Under the pieces are notes generated by a model, which was not told the origin of the DNA, did not search any database, and saw only the letters and a program-made list of their open reading frames with translations. A program made the translations under genes and the position numbers. 64,000 nt of DNA from Chaetoderma sp. LZ-2023a (lineage: Eukaryota; Mollusca; Caudofoveata; Chaetodermatida; Chaetodermatidae): contig CM067371.1 in NCBI GenBank assembly GCA_034401795.1, positions 78,033,333 to 78,097,332 on the forward strand. The letters are read 5' to 3'. Below are positions 46,401 through 58,400 of the stretch, piece after piece. Position 1 is the stretch's first letter. Each line of letters begins with the position of its first letter.

Positions 46401-49400
46401 AATTCTCTTGCTAGCAATAACAAAAAAAACCCCAGGGACACGAATTAAGAATGGAAGAGGACGAGAAAAATTATGACTATCTAGATATCTCTCCACATTC
46501 ATACTAAAGGATGATAATAACATCAATAAGATTTCTCTAAACTAAGATTATGACATCAAGGAAAGAGAAAAATCTCTGGTTCTTTATGACATCAAACCTC
46601 AATGCAACAGCTCCTTCAAGGAGAGGGGACTTCAGAAAAAGAATGCAAGAAATACCTAGTGACTAAAACATTCATTACTCAAGAATAATATAATATTAAA
46701 TTATATATATCCGAGAGCCCATGCACATACAAGAGAGAATACAGTGCAATAAAGATGGCAGCAGAAATTGTAAATATTTTCAAATAATTAGATGCCATAA
46801 TTAAGAAACTCCCTTATCCTGAGCACAGGCAAGTCATCCTCTTGTGCAGAACACATCTATCCATCCGCCGAGACTCTTCTTTCTGCAGAGACTGATGAAG
46901 GGGATGGGACAAAAGGAGGGAGATATTTATTCATGCTATATCTCTGACCCGTAGACATATCATGATGATAAGTCAGAAAAAGAGACGTGAACAACTTCCG
47001 AGAGAACAGGAACCCTTACCATCCATAAGTTGAACCTGTGGACACAAAGCACAAGGGATTAATAGCCCTAGGCGCTGGGAGAATTTAACAAGGATTCCCA
47101 GCGCCTGAAATCGCGTTAACGCCAAATCGGCCGCGAACTAAAACCTGTAACATATAAAAGTTACACGTCTAAATTAATATATGGAACAATATCACCTTAA
47201 CGGATGATGAGAAAGATTCCTCTGATGATTTAGCATCAGCCATTATATAAAATGATGATGAAAATTAATAGAAATTCTCAAAAGAGAGCTAGGAAAGTTT
47301 TCCAGGTGTTGATTGTCAGCCAATATATTAGAAAACGGAAGTACCAGTATGCGCATGCGCAGTAGGTGGTGTCTGTCATGTGCATGACTGTGTATATCCC
47401 CTGCCCATTAGGGGCACCTAACTTTTTATAATTCTGAATATTATTGAATTTAGAGCCAATATACTAGTATATCAAAAGTGTTAGGGAGGTAAGTATGTTC
47501 TCATGATGTGAAATCTGAAATTCATATGCATGTACAATTGAAAAAGGGTTGTTGCACATACTTTTCATGATTTTTGTTGTGACTTGCAACTACATGTAGT
47601 ATAAGTCGGTTGTCAAATTTTTTACCCTTTCGGACATACCTGCCTAAGTCACAACTATACCATGTGACACTTGCTTTTTTCTTTCAGCATATCATCGTAA
47701 AAGATTATATTTTGGTTCCATCAAAATATTTTAAAAGATCACGATTTCACACCCCCACCCGACCCCCACCACCACCCCAGAATTATGAACAGTATATACA
47801 GTACATTACCTTGGTCGCTTGAATGGCAGAGGACTCTCCACTGGGCTAGATAGAGCCCGCTTCTCGGTGACAGCAAATTCCCCTGGTGTGGCTATCCCAG
47901 TAGCGCCTGTAGGTGTTGATGGATCTGCAGGGACTGAATGAGTGCTCTGTGTTGTTGACTTAATAGAGTCACCTGGTGTCATTGGACTCGGCAGAATGGA
48001 CAAGGTACCTGAATCACCAACACTGGCTGAGGTAACTGGTGCAGTCATTACATCGATCATCTCATCACTTATTGAAATTGATGCACTTGTAGTATTGCCC
48101 ATACTGCCATCCGATGTACCTGCAACACTCACAGACAGAACCTTTGGTGGGGTCACTGAGCAGACATCAAGAGGCGTGTGTGTGTCATCCTCGGATGTCA
48201 CAGAAGTTAATTGTGGATCGGAGTCAATCAGTTGAGTCTGTTGTTCATCGTGGTTATGGGAGAAAGGCAACGACAACGCCATGGCAGACTCCTCTTCCAG
48301 TTCATCTGTTATTGGTATAAAAATCAAGATTTAACATTTAATTTGTGACTCATGAAACCATTCAATATTAGTTTCCACATTTGAAACCGAGCTATTTTGA
48401 AAACCGCTGCAACATTACCTCATTAACCATCAAAATTCATGTGTCTCAGTTTCAAGACAACTGTATAGGGAATGACAGGGAAACTGTTGAATATTTTGAA
48501 ACCAATTTGACTGGAACCGGCTGCTGCAATATTCAAATTAGTTAGAGAAAACATTCAAAAGAATATTTCTTACATGATTACGAACTTGTCATTTCTGGAC
48601 AGTCAAAAAGCACACGAGCAGTAATTTTGAGATGTTTATTTCTAAAAGGATGAGATTTGCCATAAATTGCGACTCGCTCAGCCTCCACTACTATGCTTTC
48701 ATAAATATTCTTTTCATGAATTCTATTTGCATGATCAATCTTAATGAAGGATTCCAGTTTCTCAGTTCATCATATGATGTCATAATCAATTACGTGATGT
48801 GCAGGCTTACATCATAATCAATTACATCATAAATGACTCGATTTAGTCCCATCTTAAACGCCTAATAGTATGTCAGGGTGTACGAAGTGCGTGTCTACTA
48901 TTTAATAAACATGCTGTTGAATATTTTAAAACTAATTTGACTGGGCGCTGTTGCATCCATAGGCAGAAACAGTGTCCAGTTACATTATTTTCAAAATATT
49001 CAACAGCTTACCTGTATAGTTTTATGGAAATTGATAGTCAAGGAGTTCAAATGGGCAAAGTTTGGGTGGAGTTTAGCTTAAAATGGGCGGGGCATAGCTA
49101 AAACTGGATTCCTCCATTACCACGCGTTAGAGGACAGAGCATACTTCCTTTATCTCTCTAACAGCCATGCTGGTCACAACTTGCCACACAAGTAATGTAT
49201 TAATATTATCATTCCTATTGGGGAGGCCAAGTCTTGGTGTTAGGGTTACCACTGATCATTAACACCAAGCCAGGTATTAACACCAGTAACAGTAACACCT
49301 GTCATGTTAACACTAACACAAGTCATGTTAACACTACACCAGTCATGTTAACACTAACCTGACCATGTTAACACTAATCCAGTCATGTTAACACTAACAC

Positions 49401-52400
49401 CAGTCATGTTAACACTAACACTGGTCATGTTAACACTAACACCAGTCATGTTAACACTAGCACCGGTAATGTTAACACTAACACCAGTCATGTTAACACT
49501 AACACCAGTCATGTTAACACTAGCACTGGTCATGTTAACACTAACACCAGTCATATCAACATTAACACAGCTAATGTTAACTCTAACACCAGTCATGTTA
49601 ACACTAACATTGATAGTGGGACATTGTGAAAACTAACACCAGTCATGTTAACACTAGCATGGGTCATGTTAACACTAGCACCAGTCATGTTAACACTAAC
49701 ACTGGCCATGTTAACACTAACACCAGTCATGTTAACACTAGCACGGGTCATGTTAACACTAACACCAGTCATATCAACACTAACACAGCTAATGTTAACT
49801 CTAACACCAGTCATGTTAACATTAACATTGATAGCGGGACATTGTGAAAACTAACACCAGTCATGTTAACACTAGCACGGGTCATGTTAACACTAGCACC
49901 AGTCATGTTAACACTAACACTGGCCATGTTAACACTAACACCAGTCATGTTAACACTAGCATGGGTCATCTTAACACTAGCACCAGTCATGTTAACACTA
50001 ACACTGGCCATGTTAACACTAACACCAGTCATGTCAACACTAGCACGGGTCATGTTAACACTAGCACCAATCATGTTAACAGTAACACTGACCATGTTAA
50101 CACTAACACCAGTCATGTTAACACTAGCACGGATCATGTTAACACTAGCACCAGTCATGTTAACACTAACACTGGCCATGTTAACACTAACACCAGTCAT
50201 GTTAACACTAGCACGGGACATCTTAACACTAGCACCAGTCATGTTAACACTACCACTGGTCATGTTAACAGTAACACTGATAGTGTGAACAGCAATGCAG
50301 CACAGCATATACAAGCATCTCCTGTAAACATGGTAAAGGCTGGTGCTATACGCACAAGCAACAGGCACATAAACAATTCCACAGAGAGGAACACGCAGAG
50401 GCCCATCGCAATTCTAATGGGGGGGGGGGGGGTGTTCCACCATATGTGGCAATACATACCTAATGTATGTCCATGCAGAGAAAGCCAAATTAAATTAGAT
50501 ATTTTAGCTATGCCTTAGAGATTTCACGGACCATATAGTAACCACCCAATGCTAGATAATTCCTGATTCGTTTCTATTAAAAGTGAACAGGTAAAACACC
50601 TATTAAAAGTGAACAGGTACCGTTACAGTAATTGTGATATTCTTGAGACAAGCCAAAGATAATCAAAATGTCTTAACCCTTTATTAGTCACACCGGCCAA
50701 AACTGGCCGCTGAATTGATCCTGTGGAATAGATACTTGCAGGGTGAGAGAAGACCCTTTTTGAAAATTTACCACAGGAATGACTGGCGCGCTAACAGAGC
50801 CATTCCAGTGGTAAATCTTCAAAAATAGTCTTCTCTTGCCCTGCATAAGGTAACTATTTAGATTTTCTTGACCAAATTTGACCATTAAATGGTTAAACAA
50901 ACACTTTGGCCAATCTGTTCAAGTAGAATGCATCTGAAAATTATTTAAAATGTATTGCATGCAAAAGTATTACACAATAATACATATTTACTGTACAGCT
51001 GAAAAATAACTTAACTTATACACCTGCGTGTGTTTATCCATTGAAACACTTCTAATTATAGCACATAACCATCCAATAATTTTTCTATATTGGATGATGC
51101 AAACCCATATTGAACAGTAAAATCTGTATTGGACACTGCTTAAAACCTGTATTAGATGCTAGAACGATAACTCTTTCTGCGGTAATTTCTTCACAAAGTG
51201 CTCTCAAGCGACAAGACGACCCTGAGGGTCTGGTCTTATGTTTGACTAATTACATATACCTACCTCCTTACATTATTATAGCTCTTTCCTTCTCTGAAGG
51301 GAAGCGTAGTAGGATGAATTTTTTACAGCCAATGTTTGATGGGTATTGTGGTTACAGAGTGACTGAAGGCTTTTTCAGGAATCTCCATACTCTCTCTAAT
51401 GATGAGATCCATAGTAATTCGTGTGAATGCTATATCTCAGAATGAGGCAATAAGAGGGTTAATCCAATACCCATAGCCGCTGAGTAGGTCATTAAGCACA
51501 ATGACAACCTCATTGGCTGATAGCTATCACATGACCTTGTTGTAGCAACCAAGATTACATTCCTTTGACGAAGCCAGTCATATAATCCAGCTTTAAGCAG
51601 ATCCATGAAGAGGCAGATGATCCTGTCACTACTCGGCTCTGAATATCTGACCAAAGCTGAAATTAAAAGCTAACCTAAATACTCCACATTATAGGACTGA
51701 AATTTTTATTCTGAAATACCCAAACATGGCAAAAACTTACATATTCGGGTATAGCCAAAGGCTGAATGATATAATGAATATCTTAGTTGAATATAACTAA
51801 TCTAACAAGATATGACAATTACAATGAAGCCTCAAGCTCCCACCCCCCTCCCCTCCCCACCCAAAAATTTGACAGAGGGGAGGCTTGAGATAGGCCATAA
51901 TGCAAGGCGGTAGGTATATGTAATTAGTAAAACATAAGACCAGAACCCTCCGGGTCGTCTGGTCGTTATTACTACATTACAACCTACCTACTTGCACTAC
52001 TATAGCTCAAATACAGATTTCATTGAACAAAGCCCGGAGGGAGGCAAGTTTTATTCAACATTGATGTAAAAATAGACACGAGTACGAAGTTAGTAATAAC
52101 AAGATGAGGAAGATACTATAAAGATAGTAATTCCTCAGAATTACTCTATAAACATCTTAATAGAAGCAACAGAAGAAAATAGGAGAAGATAGGAGCCCAA
52201 GGAATCACTTTTTCTACTGAAACCATGAGGCCTATGATTCTGAGAAAGGATCTGGCCGTAACTAATTGGCCTACCTTGAGAGCTTGAACAGTCGACATTA
52301 ATGTCTGGAGGGGAATAATCTCCCCTGAGCACGGTCGAAAGTGACTCCTAGGTGGGTAAAAACTTGACTTGGGGAGAGACGCGACTTTTCCACATTGATG

Positions 52401-55400
52401 ATCCAACCCAAGTGAAGGCACAACTGGATAGCATCTGAAACATCCGCAATGAGGGATACAGGAATGGGAGCCTTGAAAAGCCAATCGTCTATGTAGACGT
52501 GAACTGAGATTTCTTGAAGATGAAGGCAAGCAGCTACCGATGAAACCATTCGAGTGAATACGTAAGGGGAGGTGGTTAACCTGAATGGGAGACTGCAGAA
52601 CTGCCAAACTCTGCCCTTGTAAGCAAAACGAAGGAACTTGCGGAATGCCGGATGAATAGGGACGTGGAAATATGCATCTGAGATCGATGGATATCGTCCA
52701 AAAGTCCACCTGGAGAGATTGAATGATGGATAGAATTGTCTCCATCTTGAAGGATTGACTCACAATTTGCAGATTGAGGGTTTTCAGATTTATAATGGGT
52801 CTCCAACCCCACCACAACCCACCCACCCCCGACTTCTTCTGAACTAGAAGCATGGTCAAGAAGTAACCTGGGTTGCATTGCCAATCCAACACCTCCTCTA
52901 CCGCATGTTTTGATATTAGAGATAGAATCCAACGAGGAATGACAGAAAGTGAGGGAGGATATTCTTTCCAACAAGGATGATGGCCATGATAAATAGTTTC
53001 TAGCACCCACTGGTCTTGAATAAGCAGATCCCAGTAATCTCGGAACCTGGAAAGATGATTGCCTACTGGGATGCTTGGAAAACTTGAAATAGTAGGGGAC
53101 TGAAAGTTTAAATCTGCTGGAAGAGTAACAAAAGGGCCATCTCCTGAACTTATGTCGTCAAAAACGAGTATGAAAACGACTACTCGACTTACGAGAACCT
53201 CTAGACTGTTTCCTAAACAGAATTTGTGCTCTGGACCTATTGGAAACTACATCTGAATATTTATCCTGAACAGGAGACCTGCATTGGGGAGGAGATTTAT
53301 GAGGAGACTGATCCCCGAGAGGAAGCCCTAGAAGGAGGAGATCTAGATCTATTAAAGGATCTGTTGGAATTCACAAAGGTCCTAGAGGGAAAGGAAGTTT
53401 GACTATCAGAACGAGGAAACTTCTTAGAAGGAGATGAAGTAGGAAAAGAATGAACCAGGGTGAAGGAACGTTTCCTAGAGACCTGAGGAATACCAACTTT
53501 GGAAGAAATCTCATGAATACTTTTAAGTCTATCAACCTCTTTTATGATGAGATTAGTAGATTCTGGACCAAACAACTCCTTACCAAAACAGGAAGTAGAG
53601 ATAAGTGTCCTTAAGTTTTTGAGAAATAGCTAAGGAACTAAGAGCTCGCTTCCTACGACAATTGTTTACAAAACCAACAAATCTAGCATTCAAGTTAAGG
53701 TTAAATCTAGAAATAGCAGCCATACAGGACAAAGCTGATTGAGGAATGGATTTGCCTCTAGAGGAAACCTTAAAAATAGCTTCAGAAAGAAGAGCTGAGA
53801 AATTAGAAAGCTTAAGTCTGAGTCTAGCGGATTGTTCTAGGGATCTAATCATAGCAGAATCAGAAAATCCAGACTTACCCGTATCTTTGATAAGATCCCA
53901 AGCATCACCAAACAGAGACTTAGGTCTAATAGTGGCATCAAAGTCTGAAAGAGGAACTCTATAAATGAAGCTAAATCAGGAGGGACCAGTGAAAAATCCG
54001 AAAAACAAGCCTGCTGAGAAGAATGATCCAAAAGATCTGCTGAAAAATTGTTAATCGGAAGAACTCGATTACAAGAAATATTGTCATCTGGAACCAAAGG
54101 AGATTCGTACGAAATGTGGCTAGTACGTTCAAGCTGTAAATCAATGTGAAGAGAATCCGACACCCACTGGTGAGTATTAGACCAATCAATCTCAGCAGCT
54201 CTAAGCAACAAAAACTTGGAATCAGATGGCCTCCCTTGAATTGGATCATGAAGTAAGAGAAATTGAATCCTGACAAGGAATAGAATCCTGAAAATCATTC
54301 ACAATGGGGGAAATTTCGACATCACTAGACAAAATAGCCGAGAATAATGAAGGATGAATGGATGATGATGAAGAAGATGAATTTGCAAACTTAATTTTAA
54401 GACGTGAATGGCGAAGAATACTCCTAGGGACCAGGGAAGATTCAAAGGATGGAAGGAAATCAACAGACCTCCTAACAGCAGTGATAATAGAATTACCAGA
54501 ACTGTCCTTTGACAAGGAATAATCTTTACTGGAAAGGCCAATAGAAGTAATTTCATTGACTAAGGATTCAGTAAGATAACAACTAACCACATCCTGATGA
54601 ACACTACCATGCGACATACGATCCAAAGAATACAAGGGATTCTGATAACTAGAATAACTACCTGCAAACGATCTGGAATGAGGTAATGAGAAATGATCAC
54701 TAGATGACAGATCAGAGAAATCTGACCAAGAATGATCAGATAAGTATTTACTAATATCTGAGATATGCTTAAAAGTCTCAGAATTAGAAAGATGAACGGG
54801 AAACTGAGAATTTGGCGTTAACCTACCGGGAGAAAGATGAGATCTAGATGGACCCATGTCCTCTAGGGGACCCGGGCACGGATCTGCTAACCCCGGATGA
54901 GGCCCCAGGTCCTTTCTGGAATAACTAATAGTATCCCAAAGAGGACCTGCTGACCGTCCAGAAAAATCCGTAGATAGTACAGAGGAAGTCTGAGAATTTA
55001 ATACTGGTCCCGGCTCCAGAGCCCAACTAGGCCCCGGGACCAGGGACACATGAGAAAACTTTTGACATGCCGGGATGACCAGTCCCCGCTCGGGCCGGGG
55101 CCGGAGCTGGGGCGGGGAAACCGGGTGACAAATTCAAAATTGATTCTGACAAGCCGGAATGACCGGTCCCGATCCGGGCCTGGGCCCAATCCGGGGCATG
55201 ACAGCCGGGAGAAAACTTGATGAGAGGACTAGGACCCGGACCCGGGAGAAATCCTGGGGGCAGGGCCGGGGCCAGAAGTAAAGTAGAATCCGAAGAATCC
55301 CTAACATCCGGACCAGGGTAGTAGCCTCTGAGCCTGACACCACCCTGGAGGCCGGACCCTGACAAAAAGCTGGGTCCACTCCCCCTCCTCCCCCATGGAA

Positions 55401-58400
55401 TCGGTAACCTAAGCCGGTCAACACCCAGACCCGGGGCCCGGAAAAAACCCGGACCTGGGGCCTGAAGTCTAGCCGGAGTAACAGCAGAAACAATATATGA
55501 AAATGCGATTGGCTTTGTAGAAGATAGCGGATGTGACGACCTGGACCACTCTGGTGGGAAAATCCTTCGGCCCAGCCAGTGAAGATGTAGTAGTGACAGG
55601 ACCGACTTATGACCTGATAAGGCCCGAGACCTTCATCGGTCTGCAAGGACGCAGGCTGTGGAATGTTGATTGAAGATGACAAAATCTGTGAAGGCTTGAC
55701 TGGCTCATGAACTAGCGGTGAACGAGGCGTAAACCAGGTTTTAGTGCTCTTGTTCTTCGGGTTCTTCTTTGTGGTACTCGTGAAACACTGCAAACTAGTT
55801 AATGAGGATTTATTAGCTTTTGAAAACAAGCGTTTTCTAGGAACAGCCAGTTTCAATGCTTCACCCTCAATTATGTCAGGAGATGAAGCATTGGAAACTG
55901 ACTGGTCCATGATAATCTTGTTAATCCTGCTATCAATGGATGAATCAATGTTGCTAGCCTGCTTCTGAAGGCACTCCATTGATAAAACAATTTTCTCCAG
56001 AATAATGGCTGACTCAGTCTTGACCCTGTTTTGGCCTTTATTTTAACTGCTGACCCTAATGGAGAAGGAATTCCCGTGGTTTTAGAGGTCGCAGGAGAAA
56101 TAGGTTTGAAAAAAGACATTCTTTTAGCAAGCGACCATGACCCACAAATGAAGCAGGAAGACTCAAGGGTACACGAAGTGCACTTGGAACAAACATGTTC
56201 AGGGTGGTCTGATTTTATAAATCTCTGGCAGCTGCCATTAGAACATCGGATTGAGTGATTCACATTCTTCTCTTTAACCTTCTCCTTTTACCTCTTTGGA
56301 GACTTTCCCAAATCTGAATCGTAAAAACAGTAAGATCCGATACAGTAAAGCTCCGAATATGACTCAGGATTAGCCAGCCCTAATCCCGAGATTTACAAAA
56401 AGATACCTTACCGATCTCAAATTTTGAAATTATTTAAGTTTCTTTGAGAGAGTATGTTCGTGAGATTATATCAGGATTCATGCTCAGTACCTTACAAGCA
56501 TGTCAATACAATAGCTGTACAAGCCACTGTTTATAAAAGAAGCACAAATAGACAACTTAAATGTCTATACACTCTGGACGCAAATAGCCAAAACTGGTAA
56601 CACCTCTACCACGAAAATAGAAATGATCATAAAATCATTCTTAAAACACCATAACCTACAACCACTTATCTTAGGAGGTTTCTTCCTCTTGTCAGACATC
56701 CTCAATGATCTTAACTTCCAACTTTAAAAATCCACAGGCTGATTTAAATAAGTTATAAAACTTTTAAATTAGCTGAAAAAATGTCTACGACTCTTCCTTC
56801 AGCAGTAGGAAAAGGAATGAAATCTTGGTTGCTACAACAAGGTCATGTGATAGCTATCAGCCAATGAGGTTGTCATGGTGCTTAATGACCTACTCAGTGG
56901 CTATGGGTATTGGATTAACCCTCTTATTGCCTCATTCTGAGATATAGCATTCAAGCGAATTACTATGGATCCCATCATTAAAGAGAGTATGGCGATTCCT
57001 GAAGAAGCCTTCAGTCACTCTGTAAGCACAATACCCATCAAACATTGGCTGTAAAAAATTCATTCTACTTCTCTTCAGAGGAGAGCTAAAAGTTAAAAGA
57101 TAAAAGTAATGCAAGGAGGTAGGTTGTAATGTAGTAATAACGTCATAATATCTAGCCTATGTTTTCTCATGAAAAAATTCTTTGTATTTCTGAGATTAAA
57201 GTAAATTTCTGTTGATTTTTGGTGTTTATTTGCTGATAATTGTAATAGGTGCATAATAAATAGGTCATTTTACATTGTTGAGTCCAATATGGATTGTTAT
57301 TGTACTCGTCCGCTTTATGTTGACAAATCTGTATTGGACTTGACACCTCGTCCAATACCGATTTAAACACAACGTGGACTCGTACAATAACAATCCATAT
57401 CGGACTCAACAATGTAAAATAACCTAATAATGTTTCCCCAAAAAATGCAAAATGTTACTGTTGAATATTTTGGACTTAATTTCATTGGAAGCCATTGTTG
57501 CCTATGGCAGCAATGGCTTCCAATCAAATTAAGTCCAAAATATTCAACAGAACATTTGTTAAAGCGTGTTCAAAATTGTACTAACATTTTCTGTTTTGGA
57601 AACGTATTAACTTATTTCTGAGTTGCACTCTAGATTAAATTTCGTACCCTCCATCCCAGGCAACATATAAGGTAGATAACTCTCAACATATTCCTCTCGG
57701 TGTTGGAGAATTTCACGACTTGCTGGATTCGGAAACTGTAGGTTATTTGATTTCGGTGCCGGGAATGCGATAACTGGATGATGAAAGGGCAGCGGGTCAA
57801 CATGTTTCACATACTCTTCTATTTCTGCGAGATTAATGCCCATGTGACTAAATGCAAGGCCGAGGTCATCAAGGTTTGGCTGCAAGCGACCCACTGAAAC
57901 AAATCAATAATGTACATGTATGGGATTTTATCACATGACACACACACATGCATGGCATACATTTACAAAATAAGTCCCCAAAATTGACAAATATTACAAT
58001 ACAAGACCACAGCAAAGCATGTGTTAACTATTGCAGATCTATGACATGTATGAGGTGTGTTTATAATATGGCACTCTTTTTTCCGTTCAATTCAATATGG
58101 CAAATACTGCATGTTGAGGAGCTGACTCACAGTTTTACACTCTGTTTTGCCAATGGACTTACTTAGTGACCCCGTGACCTAGAAATCTTATCCTTTGACC
58201 ACAAACTCAAATTACTTCTAATCCACAATAATATTGATAGATATGCCAAAATTAGGTGATTCTACACGCCCTCTTGCATTCCAGCCGGTAATAACTATGT
58301 GGAATGTATCAAGGGGGTGCCTGGGACATTCAAAAAGAATTCCTACACCGCAAAGTTGATTCCTATCAGTTCCATTGTGTGGAGTTGGTGGATCCAATGG

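Larger units (their letters stand above)
33300..47520 (-). mobile_element. DIRS-A4 retrotransposon, full length, split by DIRS-C
   Basis: Both termini are present: right end and internal complementary region at 33300-33690, left end at 47330-47520. Its body lies at 33300-38207 and 45380-47520, about 7.05 kb in total, and is interrupted inside gag by DIRS-C (38208-45379). Order on the minus strand: left terminus, leader (46290-47330), gag, RT/RNase H, recombinase, right terminus. It sits in intron 3 of TAF3 in the sense orientation. Stops and frameshifts in every gene make it inactive. Confidence 0.9.
51205..57147 (-). mobile_element. DIRS-B2 retrotransposon, complete ends, internally deleted
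   Basis: About 5.9 kb in TAF3 intron 2, sense orientation. Right terminus 51205-51640, internal complementary region about 51905-51990, left terminus about 56830-57147. Compared with DIRS-B1 the span from the end of the RT domain through RNase H and the whole recombinase is missing; the joint is near 52170-52195. With complete ends and no recombinase it is structurally a non-autonomous derivative. The remaining gag and RT frames are also damaged. Confidence 0.88.

Noticed and set aside
49258..50290. CRISPR-like array
   Set aside because: The repeats are continuous 21-bp units with no unique spacers, in a eukaryotic intron.
49354..50518. Long open frames on both strands through the minisatellite (up to 224 codons)
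   Set aside because: The 21-bp period is a multiple of three and lacks stops in several frames, so open frames are automatic. The products are simple repeats (SVNMTGV, TSHVNTN) with no gene signals.
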